The notes under the pieces were generated by a model. It made no database searches. It saw only the letters and a program-made list of their open reading frames with translations, and was not told the DNA's origin. From positions 1-58,391 of the forward strand of contig JAAYHM010000009.1 in the NCBI GenBank assembly GCA_012735405.1: a DNA stretch of 58,391 nt, in the 5' to 3' direction. This DNA is from Tissierellia bacterium. Its GTDB lineage: Bacteria; Bacillota; Clostridia; Tissierellales; Tepidimicrobiaceae. Made by a program: the position numbers and the translations under genes. Positions 19,817 to 29,921 of this stretch are shown in pieces; position 1 is the stretch's first letter, and every line of letters starts with the position of its first letter.

Positions 19817-21049
19817 ATGGCTATAGCGGTGAGTGCTGAGCAACTTGCTAAGGAGCGTCTTACACGTGTAGAGGCGGCTATTAATTTAGAAGAACCGGAT
19901 AGAGTTCCAATATGGGGTTTTGGCGGTGAAATTGTAGCAAAATATGCAGGTATTACGGAACATGATATGAACTATGACTCTGAAAAAGCTTTGATGGCAA
20001 TTGAAAAATTTGCCAGAGATTTTCCTTTTGACACCTTGGGAGCAGGACCTGGAGGATTAGATGGCCGTGTATTTTGTGTGGCTTTTGCAGAACATGATGA
20101 TTTATCTCCACTTGTAACATTTATAACTGGTCCATTACATGATATTTATGGAGATAAATACACTAGGTTCCCCGGTAGAGAAATTAGTGAAAATGCAACA
20201 GCTCAGTTTAGAGGCGGTACATTTATGGAGCCAGATGAGTATGATCAATTGATAGAAGACCCTGTTGGCTTTGTTGCTGAAACCATACTTCCAAGAGTAT
20301 GTAAAAATTTAGAGACACCTAGAGATGCTATGGCTACTTGGGTCAGAGTTGGTATGCAATTACAGAAAAGTGCTATGCAGGGTGCTAAATTAGGTGAAAT
20401 TTCTGCAAAACTAGGATATCCAATGCTTCCGATGGGTTGGGCATATGCACCACTAGATATTATAGGAGACTTTTTACGTGGAGTAGATAAAGTAGTACTA
20501 GATATTCATAGGTATCCAGACAAGGTTAAGAAGGCAACAGAGGCACTAAAAAAACCAATTATAGATTATGCCTTGGCTTATGCAAGAATGGGTAACAAAT
20601 ATGCTTTTATTCCACTACATCTAAATGAGTACTTATCACCTAAGCTATATAAAGAGTTTTATTGGCCTACACTAAAAGAAGTAATTCTTGCACTTTATGA
20701 AGAGGGAGTTAAATCAATTGTGTTCTTTGAAGGGCACCATGAGCAACACTTAGAAACTATACTAGATTTACCTAGAGGATGGGGAATAGCTTATTTTGAA
20801 AAGACAGACGTTGTTAAAGCTAAAGAAGTATTAAAGGATCACACATGCGTTATGGGAGGAGTTCCAATAAGCTTAATCGCAAGTGGTACTCCAGAGAAGA
20901 TAGATGAATTTGTTAAGGATCTACTTGAAAAGGTTAAACCTGGAGGAGGCTTTATATTAACTGCTGGAGTAGGAGCTGTTCCCGCTGAAACACCACCAGA
21001 AAATATAACTGCGCTAATTGAAGCAGTAGAAAAATACGGTAAATATTAA
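19817..21049 (+). CDS. UroD-fold methyltransferase (MT I / MtvB-like, substrate:corrinoid methyltransferase)
   Basis: RVEAAINLEEPDRVPIWGFGG N-terminus, uroporphyrinogen-decarboxylase-like fold motifs, immediately downstream of corrinoid protein gene. Confidence 0.88.
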   Translation: MAIAVSAEQLAKERLTRVEAAINLEEPDRVPIWGFGGEIVAKYAGITEHDMNYDSEKALMAIEKFARDFPFDTLGAGPGGLDGRVFCVAFAEHDDLSPLVTFITGPLHDIYGDKYTRFPGREISENATAQFRGGTFMEPDEYDQLIEDPVGFVAETILPRVCKNLETPRDAMATWVRVGMQLQKSAMQGAKLGEISAKLGYPMLPMGWAYAPLDIIGDFLRGVDKVVLDIHRYPDKVKKATEALKKPIIDYALAYARMGNKYAFIPLHLNEYLSPKLYKEFYWPTLKEVILALYEEGVKSIVFFEGHHEQHLETILDLPRGWGIAYFEKTDVVKAKEVLKDHTCVMGGVPISLIASGTPEKIDEFVKDLLEKVKPGGGFILTAGVGAVPAETPPENITALIEAVEKYGKY

Positions 21050-21051
21050 TA

Positions 21052-21085
21052 TATTGGGCACTGAAGTTTATATCAGTGCCCAATA
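21052..21085 (+). other. 13-bp perfect intergenic hairpin without a T-tract
   Basis: TATTGGGCACTGA-AGTTTATA-TCAGTGCCCAATA. Confidence 0.75.
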
Positions 21086-21152
21086 AAATTATATAAAAAT
21101 AGTTTAGAATATATCAATTTCATAAACATAGATTTAGGCGGTGATTATTTTT

Positions 21153-22910
21153 ATGACTAAGCACAAAGTAACAATAATGCCAGATAATATAGAGATATTT
21201 GTAGAAGATAATACTACATTAAAAGATAATTTTACTGAATATGGAATAAATTTTGAATTTCCTTGTGGAGGAATAGGTGTATGTAAGCGATGCAAGGTAA
21301 ATATAATGAATGATGATGGATTTGAGGAAGCTTTGGCATGTCAGTGTAAGGTTAAAAATGATTTAATTGTTGAAATTCCTCGCAGGGAAGATAAACATAG
21401 CATATTGGCAAGTGGATTAGAACGTGATGTAACATTGGATCCTTTAGCAAAAAAATTCCATATGCAGTTACCTTATCCAACTTTAAAAGATAATGCTGAC
21501 GATTGGAGCAGATTAGTTGGCAAAAATGGAGTAGCTCCAAGCCTTAAAGTATTGCAAACACTACCGGATAAGTTAAGGGAAAATGATTTTAAAGTTACTG
21601 TTGTAATAGCAGATAATGAAATTGTTTCTGTAGAAAAGGGGGATACAAGCCATACATTGTTAGGTATTGCCTTCGATATTGGTACTACAACTATTGCTGG
21701 ATACCTTCTAAATCTAAAAACTGGAGAGGAAATAACCCAAGTTTCAACATTAAATCCTCAAATTAAATATGGTGCCGATGTAATTTCCCGTATTAATTAT
21801 GCAAAAACTAGCCAGGGTTTGGATAGATTACATTGGGAAATTATAAATGAAATAAATAAGTTAATAGAGAAAGCAGTTAAACAAGCGGGTTATAGTAGTT
21901 CAGACATATATGCTGTTACAATTGCAGGTAATACTACAATGCATCATTTGTTTTTAAAAATACAACCTAAGTACCTAGTTAGCACGCCCTATGTACCGGT
22001 TGTAACAGAACCATTAGTCATAGATGCTAATGAGATAAATATAAGTATAAGCTCAGCAGGTAAGATATTTGTATTTCCAAATATAGCTGGTTTTGTTGGA
22101 GGGGATACGGTAGCGGCTGCCTTGACTGCGGAAATAGACAAAGCTGACAAATTAACATTGCTAATAGATATAGGTACTAATGGAGAACTAGTACTTGGTA
22201 CTAAAGAAAAATTACTGTCCTGTTCTACTGCTGCAGGACCAGCTTTTGAAGGAGTAGAAATTTCATGTGGAATGAGGGGAGCAACTGGTGCTATTGATCA
22301 TATATCTATTAGTAATGAATTCAATTATTCAGTAATTGGCAACTCACTACCACGGGGAATAGCAGGTTCTGGAATAGTAGATCTTGTGGCTGAACTTTTA
22401 AAGGTAAGAATTATAAATGAAAATGGCAGGATCTTGAGACCTGAGGAAATAAAGCATCCTATTGGTAGAAAATACAAAGACAGAATTATAGAAGTTAACG
22501 GTATACTGTCGTTTTTGATTGAGGAAAAGACAGCAAGTGGACAACCCATATATATTAGCCAAAAAGATGTTAGAGAGGTACAGTTGGCTAAGGGTGCGAT
22601 TGCAGCCGGTATTGAAGTTTTATTGAAAACCTATGGTGCAAAGGCTGAAGATATAGATCAAGTATTACTTGCAGGAGCTTTTGGTAATTATTTAAATGAA
22701 GGAAGTGTATGTAAAATAGGATTAATTCCATCAGTCTTAGAGGGAAAAATAAGAGGAATTGGCAATGCAGCAGGGGTTGGGGCAAAATTATCCTTATTAT
22801 CTGAAAAGGAATATAATAGAGCCATTACACTTTCAAAAAAAATCAATTACATTGAGCTTAGTGCACACCCAGATTTTCAACCAGTTTTTTTAAAGAAGAT
22901 AAACTTTTGA
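21153..22910 (+). CDS. Reductive activator of corrinoid enzymes (RACE/RamA-like; [2Fe-2S] ferredoxin domain plus ASKHA domain)
   Basis: FPCGGIGVCKRCKVNI cluster motif, FDIGTTTIAGYLL, LLIDIGTNGELVLG, DQVLLAGAFGNYL. Confidence 0.92.
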   Translation: MTKHKVTIMPDNIEIFVEDNTTLKDNFTEYGINFEFPCGGIGVCKRCKVNIMNDDGFEEALACQCKVKNDLIVEIPRREDKHSILASGLERDVTLDPLAKKFHMQLPYPTLKDNADDWSRLVGKNGVAPSLKVLQTLPDKLRENDFKVTVVIADNEIVSVEKGDTSHTLLGIAFDIGTTTIAGYLLNLKTGEEITQVSTLNPQIKYGADVISRINYAKTSQGLDRLHWEIINEINKLIEKAVKQAGYSSSDIYAVTIAGNTTMHHLFLKIQPKYLVSTPYVPVVTEPLVIDANEINISISSAGKIFVFPNIAGFVGGDTVAAALTAEIDKADKLTLLIDIGTNGELVLGTKEKLLSCSTAAGPAFEGVEISCGMRGATGAIDHISISNEFNYSVIGNSLPRGIAGSGIVDLVAELLKVRIINENGRILRPEEIKHPIGRKYKDRIIEVNGILSFLIEEKTASGQPIYISQKDVREVQLAKGAIAAGIEVLLKTYGAKAEDIDQVLLAGAFGNYLNEGSVCKIGLIPSVLEGKIRGIGNAAGVGAKLSLLSEKEYNRAITLSKKINYIELSAHPDFQPVFLKKINF

Positions 22911-22949
22911 TTAAAAAGACTGTTTACCTTTATTGAGGAGGACAACTAG

Positions 22950-23636
22950 ATGTCAAACATTATTGTTGCATGTGAAACCTTGAAAGATGAACTGCAAAAG
23001 GCAATGTATTTAACTGGTTGCCAATATCCTATTGAATGGATAGATTCAGAATACCACAATTTCCCGGACAGGTTGCGAGAAAAATTACAGGAAAAAATCG
23101 ACTCTATAGAAAATATTGATAATATCCTCCTTCTATTTGGATGTTGTGGTAATGCATTGGTAGGTATAGAAGCTACCACTGCAAATTTGATAATACCTAA
23201 AACTGATGATTGCATTTCTATGATCTTATGCAAACAGGGGCAAAAGTTTGAGCGGCCAAAAGAAACCTATTTTCTTACCAAGGGGTGGTTTGAATCAACA
23301 AGAAGTTTAGCAGCAGAATATGAAAGAGCTATAGAACTATATGGACTTGAGAAAACTCAAAGAATTTTTAGGATAATGCTAAAAAATTATAAGTATTTGA
23401 TGCTAATAGATACAGGGGCTTATAATGTTGACGAGTATGTAGGAAAAGCTAAAGAAATAACAGATGTTACCAATCTTCAGCTTATCATAGAAAAAGGAGA
23501 TGTTTGGTTTATTAAAAAATTGCTAACAGGACCCTACGATGATGATTTTTGCATAATACCAAAAAATAGTAAGGTTAAAATAAGCCACTTTGTCCATGAT
23601 TATTTTGAGGGTTCTCAACAGGTGAATTTGTTTTAA
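22950..23636 (+). CDS. DUF1638 family protein
   Basis: IIVACETLKDEL ... NILLLFGCCGNALVGI ... TYFLTKGWFES; family known from corrinoid methyltransferase neighbourhoods. Confidence 0.85.
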   Translation: MSNIIVACETLKDELQKAMYLTGCQYPIEWIDSEYHNFPDRLREKLQEKIDSIENIDNILLLFGCCGNALVGIEATTANLIIPKTDDCISMILCKQGQKFERPKETYFLTKGWFESTRSLAAEYERAIELYGLEKTQRIFRIMLKNYKYLMLIDTGAYNVDEYVGKAKEITDVTNLQLIIEKGDVWFIKKLLTGPYDDDFCIIPKNSKVKISHFVHDYFEGSQQVNLF

Positions 23637-23664
23637 GTTGTATTAGTTATAATAATTGATATTT

Positions 23665-23692
23665 TAGGCACTGAGAATTGTCTCAGTGCCTA
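23665..23692. terminator. Hairpin between convergent genes
   Basis: TAGGCACTGAGA-ATTG-TCTCAGTGCCTA; T-tract weak. Confidence 0.7.
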
Positions 23693-23706
23693 GTAACTGC
23701 TTTCTT

Positions 23707-25131
23707 TTATGCCATGTAAAAGGCCTTATATCCTTTTATTGCCATATAAACATCTACTTTACTAGCGATTTCAAATGGCGCATGTACACTTAACAGGGAA
23801 ACACCACAGTCAACTACATCCATACCATAGTTTGCCAGTATATAGGCTATGGTTCCTCCGCCACCCTGGTCTACCTTTCCTAACTCTCCCATCTGCCATA
23901 CTACATTGTTTTCATTAAACATCTTTCTTATTTTAGCTATATATTCAGAGTTGGCATCATTTGAGCCTGATTTTCCTCTAGAACCGGTGTATTTAACGAT
24001 AACAAGCCCCTTGCCAAGGTAGGGCGAATTTTTCTTGTCTAAAACTTCTGGATAGTTAGGGTCAAAAGCAGCTAAAGTATCAGCAGATAATACCTGGGAA
24101 TTTGACATAGCCCTTTTAACTACTAGCTCTGAATAATTTTCTTCAGTAAGGTTTACAAGCTCTGAAACTACAATTTCAAAGAATTTAGATTCCATACTAG
24201 TGTTTCCAACACTACCTATTTCTTCTTTATCTACAAAAAGTGCGACTGCAGTTTTTTTAGGCAATTCCATATCAAGTATGGCTTTTAAAGAAGTGAAGGC
24301 ACAAACTCTGTCATCTTGTCCGTATCCACCAACCATACTTCTGTCTATGCCTACATCCCTTGCTTTTCCAGCAGGTACTACTTCAAATTCTGCAGTTGTA
24401 AAGTCTTCTTCTGTTATGCCATATTTTTCATTCAATATTTTAAGTATATTTAACTTTACTTTTTCCTTTATTTCTTTATCATTATATGGGATACTTCCAA
24501 TTAATACATTTAATCCTTCTCCTGTTATACCTTCTGCCATAGTCTTTGCCATTTGATCCTTTGCTAAGTGGGGTAATAGGTCTGTGATGAAAAATACAGG
24601 ATCATCTTCATCTTCCCCTATAACCACATCTATTTTTTTACCTTCCTTATTTATCACAACACCATGTAAGGCCAGTGGTAATGTAACCCATTGGTACTTT
24701 TTAACTCCACCATAATAATGGGTTTTAAGAAGGGCAAGGCCTTCTTCCTCATATAGGGGGAATTGTTTCAAGTCCAGCCTTGGAGAATCTATATGGGAGC
24801 CTATTATATTCATACCTTTTTCAAGCTTTTCTTGGCCAAGTACAAATAGTACCACAGATTTATCCTTATTGTTTGCATAAATTTTTGTTCCGGCAGTTGG
24901 CTTTATTTTATTTTTTATTATTTCATCTATAGAAACAAATCCATTTTCTTCTGCTATTCTAATAATTTCTCTGGCAGCTTCCCTTTCGGTTTTTCCTTTA
25001 TTGAGAAATTCTTTATACTCCTCATTTATTTGGAATACTTTTCCTTTTTCATTTTCATCGATTACTTCCCATGCATTTTTCCAATTAAAGGTTAAGGAAT
25101 CTTGCAATTCTTTGCCTTCTAATTTTTCCAT
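23707..25131 (-). CDS. M18 family aminopeptidase
   Basis: IIGSHIDSPRLDLK, GGYGQDDRVCAF, FVDKEEIGSVGNTSMES, SVHAPFEIASKVD. Confidence 0.94.
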   Translation of the reverse strand: MEKLEGKELQDSLTFNWKNAWEVIDENEKGKVFQINEEYKEFLNKGKTEREAAREIIRIAEENGFVSIDEIIKNKIKPTAGTKIYANNKDKSVVLFVLGQEKLEKGMNIIGSHIDSPRLDLKQFPLYEEEGLALLKTHYYGGVKKYQWVTLPLALHGVVINKEGKKIDVVIGEDEDDPVFFITDLLPHLAKDQMAKTMAEGITGEGLNVLIGSIPYNDKEIKEKVKLNILKILNEKYGITEEDFTTAEFEVVPAGKARDVGIDRSMVGGYGQDDRVCAFTSLKAILDMELPKKTAVALFVDKEEIGSVGNTSMESKFFEIVVSELVNLTEENYSELVVKRAMSNSQVLSADTLAAFDPNYPEVLDKKNSPYLGKGLVIVKYTGSRGKSGSNDANSEYIAKIRKMFNENNVVWQMGELGKVDQGGGGTIAYILANYGMDVVDCGVSLLSVHAPFEIASKVDVYMAIKGYKAFYMA

Positions 25132-25284
25132 AGTACACCCTCCTACAAAATATTTAGATTATCTAAATTTATCATATATTTGTAGAAATATGTTGTCAAT
25201 AGTAGTTTAAGCACATTAAAACAATTAGATATATTGATTTTTATAATTAAAGTTGGGGTAAAATATTGAAATAGGAGGTAGGCC

Positions 25285-25527
25285 ATGAAGAAGAACAAAA
25301 CTATGGTAGAAATATGGCAGGATGTTGTTGAGATAAAAGACTTGATAAGGTCTATAATACTTTCTTTTATTTTTACTTTTGGAGTATATCTATTTGTTTC
25401 TCCAAACAATAAGGCCAAGGAGTTGTTTTTTGGATTAGTAGGAGCTGTAATGGGTTTTGTAATTACAAATGTTTTTATTAAACCTAAGAGGATTATTATT
25501 TTTGACAAAAATAAGATAAAGGAATGA
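25285..25527 (+). CDS. Small membrane protein (about 2 TM), unknown
   Basis: 80 aa, RBS AGGAGG, ATGA overlap with next gene. Confidence 0.7.
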   Translation: MKKNKTMVEIWQDVVEIKDLIRSIILSFIFTFGVYLFVSPNNKAKELFFGLVGAVMGFVITNVFIKPKRIIIFDKNKIKE

Positions 25528-26897
25528 TTAATAGTATTATGGATACTTTAGTTTTGCTACAAATGTTTTTAGCTGCCATTGGAGCTGTAATTATTTATAC
25601 AATTATTGGATTCATTCCTGGAACAGATGAGACTTCTGTTTTAATGCCAATTACCTTAACAGTAGTTTTAGCTGGTGTAGAGCCAATAGTTGTATTGACA
25701 TTTTTTATATCCGCTATTGTAACACTAAACTTAACTAATGGTATACCAACTGTATTGGTAGGTTTACCAGGTGGCGTAATGTCAAGTCCTATGCTAGAAC
25801 ATTCCCTGTTTTTAAAAAGTATGGGATTATCAGCATTAGCAATTAAGAAATTGACAGTGGGATCTTTAATTGGAACTGTCATATCTATTCCTGTAAGTCT
25901 TATATTGGCAAGGATTTTAATACCTTTTGGTGAAAGTTTGCAAAGATTAGCCCCTTTATTATTTTTTATTGGAGCTATTTTTCTATCTTTAATAGGGAAA
26001 AATAAATTATTATCTTTATTTAGTATACTTCCGATGTCAATACTCTTTATGGGATTAAGACATCTATATTGGGGAATAGGTATAGTGCCTAGGGACACTA
26101 GTATAACAACTTCCTTCTTTTTAGGAATAACAGTTGGACCTTTGATTGTATCCTTGTTTACATTGTTAAATAAAAAGAATTTGGAATCTATGATAGTAGA
26201 AGGCAAGAAGAAAATCTATATTCCTAGGGATAAATTAGCAAGTAAAAAAATAAATCCATTTAAAATATTAACAGGGGATGAAATCAAAAAAGCATCTATT
26301 CCTGTTTTTATTTCAAACTTTTTATTTGTACTTAGCCCAGTAGGACTGACAATTTTGTTGGGAGAAGCAGTGGCTACCAGGGAAAAAGATCCTACTAGAA
26401 AAGCTAATATTGCTATAGTAACTATGGCTGCAATAGTACAAGCAACATATCTTTCAGGTATTATTATACCATTAATTGCTTTAGGAATTCCTTTGTCACC
26501 TACTGCCATTGGACCCGGTAGCGCTCTGTTCAATGCACCTCCTATTTTTACTATAGATAATAATATGCATCATATGTTAAATACTTGGGAGTTTATTTTA
26601 GCAATAATTACAGGAGCAATAATTGCCATTTCAATAACTTACTACATTGCAAACAAATTTGCCAATAAAATATCCACATTTGTTTTAAAAAGGATATCCC
26701 ATGAGTCTATAATAGGTTTATTTATTTCTTTAGTTTTATTATTATCATATATGGATGCAGGTTTAATTAATATTATTGGAGTCCTTTTAATTGGAATAAC
26801 CTGTGGGACATTAAATAAGTTAGGTGTAAATTATGGAGTACAGTTTATGACCTTATATGCAGCACCTTGGATTGTTGATAAGCTTGCTTTATTTTGA
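25524..26897 (+). CDS. TctA-like (tripartite tricarboxylate transporter permease family) membrane protein
   Basis: 457 aa polytopic; FIPGTDETSVLMPIT, GLPGGVMSSPMLEHSLFLK, IPLIALGIPLSPTAIGPG. Confidence 0.75.
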   Translation: MINSIMDTLVLLQMFLAAIGAVIIYTIIGFIPGTDETSVLMPITLTVVLAGVEPIVVLTFFISAIVTLNLTNGIPTVLVGLPGGVMSSPMLEHSLFLKSMGLSALAIKKLTVGSLIGTVISIPVSLILARILIPFGESLQRLAPLLFFIGAIFLSLIGKNKLLSLFSILPMSILFMGLRHLYWGIGIVPRDTSITTSFFLGITVGPLIVSLFTLLNKKNLESMIVEGKKKIYIPRDKLASKKINPFKILTGDEIKKASIPVFISNFLFVLSPVGLTILLGEAVATREKDPTRKANIAIVTMAAIVQATYLSGIIIPLIALGIPLSPTAIGPGSALFNAPPIFTIDNNMHHMLNTWEFILAIITGAIIAISITYYIANKFANKISTFVLKRISHESIIGLFISLVLLLSYMDAGLINIIGVLLIGITCGTLNKLGVNYGVQFMTLYAAPWIVDKLALF

Positions 26898-26919
26898 AAT
26901 TAATATAAGGAGTATAAAT

Positions 26920-27870
26920 ATGGAAAGTAGAAGGGCAATAAAAACAGCCATTGGTAAGATAATATTAATTGGTGAACATGCAGTAGTGTATGGAGAACCC
27001 TCAATAGCTATACCTTTTCCGGGGGTCAGTATAAAAACTACAATTTGTGAAACAATAGGTCCTGTTATTTTAGAATGTTATTATTATAGAGGTAGATTAT
27101 CCGATAGTCCAAAAGCAGTATTAGGTCTAAAGAAAGTTATTGAAGGTGTAACTGAAAGCTTTAATGAGAAATTGGAGAATTTTAGCATTCATATAGCTAG
27201 TACAATTCCACCAGCAAGGGGTATGGGCTCCAGTGCTGCAGTAGCCATATCTACTATCCGTGCTTTATATGAGTTTTTTAATAGGACATTAACAGAGAAT
27301 GAACTATTAAAATGGGCCCATGAATCAGAAAAAGTTGTACATGGAAGTCCAAGTGGTATAGATGCAGCAGTAGTTGGTGGAGAGAGGCCTCTTTATTATA
27401 GGAAAGGCATGCCCTTTGTACCTTTTAAAATTAATTTAGATGCATATTTAGTAGTAGGAGATACAGGAAGGGAAGGGCAGACCAGGGAAGCTGTTGAAGG
27501 TGTAAGACAATTTATTGAATCCAAGCCTGATGAAGGCATGGAACTTATTAAGGAGTTGGGCAATTTAACAAGGCTAGCAAGAAAGTCAATAGAGGATAAG
27601 GATGCTGAAAAACTTGGTAAAGCAATGTTCAAGGCTCATATTATATTAGACAAACTAGGGGTTAGCAATGATAAACTTAATTTTTTGGTTTCAAAGGCCT
27701 TAGACTGTGGTGCTTTAGGCGCTAAATTAACTGGTGGAGGCAGAGGTGGCTGTATGATAGCATTAGCAGATGATAGAAAAAAAGCTAATTACATTTCCCA
27801 ATGCTTGCTGTCCAGTGGTGCTAAAAATACGTGGATAAATAGATTAGGAGATGATTTAGTTGGCAGTTAG
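26920..27870 (+). CDS. mvk: Mevalonate kinase
   Basis: GHMP kinase: GKIILIGEHAVVYGEPSIAIP, PPARGMGSSAAVAIS, GSPSGIDAAV, KLTGGGRGGCMIAL; ATG 26920 follows AAGGAG. Confidence 0.93.
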   Translation: MESRRAIKTAIGKIILIGEHAVVYGEPSIAIPFPGVSIKTTICETIGPVILECYYYRGRLSDSPKAVLGLKKVIEGVTESFNEKLENFSIHIASTIPPARGMGSSAAVAISTIRALYEFFNRTLTENELLKWAHESEKVVHGSPSGIDAAVVGGERPLYYRKGMPFVPFKINLDAYLVVGDTGREGQTREAVEGVRQFIESKPDEGMELIKELGNLTRLARKSIEDKDAEKLGKAMFKAHIILDKLGVSNDKLNFLVSKALDCGALGAKLTGGGRGGCMIALADDRKKANYISQCLLSSGAKNTWINRLGDDLVGS

Positions 27871-28831
27871 GGGAAAAGCAAGGGCCTATGGAAATATAGC
27901 TTTAATTAAATACTGGGGAAAGAGGGATGAAAAAAATATTTTGCCTATGAATAGTAGCCTTTCTTTAACTATAGAATGCTTTTATACAGAAACAGAGGTT
28001 GTTTTTGACGATAGCCTAAATGAGGACTATTTTTATTTAAACGATGAATTACAAGATAAAACTACTACTAAGAAAATTAGTGATTTTATAGATTTGTTTA
28101 GGAAGGCTGCTAGAATAAATATGAAGGCCACTGTTAGAAGTACTAATTATGTACCTACTGCAGCAGGTTTAGCCTCATCAGCTTCTGGTTTTGCAGCCCT
28201 GGCTGCAGCTTGTAATCATGCTACCAGACTAAATCTTAGCCACAGGGAATTATCTATGTATGCAAGAAGAGGCTCTGGTAGTGCCACAAGAAGTATTTAT
28301 GGAGGATTTGTAGAATGGAAAAAGGGAACTAATGAGGAAGATTCCTATGCTGTGCCAATAGATGATGCAAAATGGGATATTGGTATGGTCATAGTTATTA
28401 TAAATTCCAAGGAGAAGAAAGTATCTAGTCGTGAAGGAATGAAGCATACAGTTTTAACTTCTCCATTTTATAAAGCTTGGGTTGAAACTTGTGAAAAGGA
28501 CATTAAGGAAATAAAGTTAGCAATCAGAGACAGAGATTTTGAAAGACTGGGACTTATAACAGAAAGAAATGGTTTAATGATGCATGCTACAATGCTTGGA
28601 GCAAATCCGCCCCTTTCCTATTGGGAGCCAGATAGTGTTTTAGCAATGAATGTAGTGAGGGAACTAAGAAGGAAGGGTATTTTATGTTATTTTACCATGG
28701 ATGCTGGTCCAAATGTTAAAATTTTATGCAGACTTTCTGAAGCTAATATAATAAAAAATAAACTTAAAGAATTTTTTGATGAAGAGCAGATAATTGTTAC
28801 AGGACCTGGACCAGGAATTGTTCTTCTATAA
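27860..28831 (+). CDS. mvaD: Diphosphomevalonate decarboxylase
   Basis: YGNIALIKYWGKRDEKNILPMNSSLSLTIE, TAAGLASSASGFAALA, RRGSGSATRSIYGGFVEW, MDAGPNVK. Confidence 0.95.
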   Translation: MAVRGKARAYGNIALIKYWGKRDEKNILPMNSSLSLTIECFYTETEVVFDDSLNEDYFYLNDELQDKTTTKKISDFIDLFRKAARINMKATVRSTNYVPTAAGLASSASGFAALAAACNHATRLNLSHRELSMYARRGSGSATRSIYGGFVEWKKGTNEEDSYAVPIDDAKWDIGMVIVIINSKEKKVSSREGMKHTVLTSPFYKAWVETCEKDIKEIKLAIRDRDFERLGLITERNGLMMHATMLGANPPLSYWEPDSVLAMNVVRELRRKGILCYFTMDAGPNVKILCRLSEANIIKNKLKEFFDEEQIIVTGPGPGIVLL

Positions 28832-28841
28832 AGGAGGAAGT

Positions 28842-29921
28842 ATGGTGATAGTATCTAAAATACCAGGCAAACTATTTATAGCCGGTGAATATGCAGTAGT
28901 AGAGCCAGGCAATACAGCCATATTAGTAGCGGTGGACAAATTTATAACTGTTTCTTTAAAAGAAGCTGACAAAATGGGAAGTATTAGGATATATGAAGAT
29001 TATGTTATACATTGGATTAGGGATAATGGGAAAATTATTTTGGAAAAGGAAGATCCTAATCTGAACTATATCTTATCAGCAATTAATATTGTAGAAAAAT
29101 ATATAAATGAGTTGGGGAAAAGATTATCCTATTATGATATAAAGGTTAGCAGTGAGTTAGAAACTAAAGACAGAATAAAATATGGTTTAGGTTCAAGCGC
29201 TGCAGTGACAGTTGCCACCGTCGAAACATTATGCAATTATTTTGAAATTAAGATTACAGAGGAGGAGCTATTTAAGCTGTCAGCCTTAGCAAGCCTTTTA
29301 GTTAATAATAGAAGTTCTTGTGGAGATATAGCTTCTTGTGTTTATGGTGGTTGGATTGCATATACTACTTTTAGCAGGGATTGGGTTTTAAAGAAGATGA
29401 GGGATATTACAGTTTCAGAACTAATAAAACTACAATGGCCAAGCTTTAAAGTAGAAAAACTTTCACAACCTAAGGATTTAAATCTAGTTGTTGGTTGGAC
29501 AGGAGTGCCTTCAAGCACTAGAAACTTAGTAGAAAGTGTAAATAATAAGATTTCAAACAATAGCCATGTGTATGAAAAATTTTTAAATGAAAGTAATAAC
29601 TGTGTAAAAAAAATAATAAGCGCATTTAAGGACAACAATGTAGAAGAGATTCAAAGACAAATTCAAAAAAATAGAGAACTTTTGATAGAATTAAGCAAGC
29701 AATTTAATATTCAAATAGAGACACCTAAATTAACTAAATTATGTGACATTGCTTTAAAATACAATGGCAGCGCTAAACCATCGGGTGCTGGAGGCGGAGA
29801 CTGTGGTATTGCAATTTTAAAAGGGAATAATACTATAGATGTAATAAAAAGTGAATGGGAAAAATCAGGTATAGCTTATTTACCAATACAAGTTTATTAT
29901 AAAAAGGGTGATGAAAGTTGA
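28842..29921 (+). CDS. Phosphomevalonate kinase
   Basis: GKLFIAGEYAVVEPGNTAILVAV, KYGLGSSAAVTVA, KPSGAGGGDCGIAIL; ATG 28842 follows AAGGAGG. Confidence 0.93.
   Translation: MVIVSKIPGKLFIAGEYAVVEPGNTAILVAVDKFITVSLKEADKMGSIRIYEDYVIHWIRDNGKIILEKEDPNLNYILSAINIVEKYINELGKRLSYYDIKVSSELETKDRIKYGLGSSAAVTVATVETLCNYFEIKITEEELFKLSALASLLVNNRSSCGDIASCVYGGWIAYTTFSRDWVLKKMRDITVSELIKLQWPSFKVEKLSQPKDLNLVVGWTGVPSSTRNLVESVNNKISNNSHVYEKFLNESNNCVKKIISAFKDNNVEEIQRQIQKNRELLIELSKQFNIQIETPKLTKLCDIALKYNGSAKPSGAGGGDCGIAILKGNNTIDVIKSEWEKSGIAYLPIQVYYKKGDES

Noticed and set aside
25595-26206. 203-aa antisense ORF opposite the TctA-like permease
   Set aside because: Complement of a hydrophobic coding region; no independent evidence.
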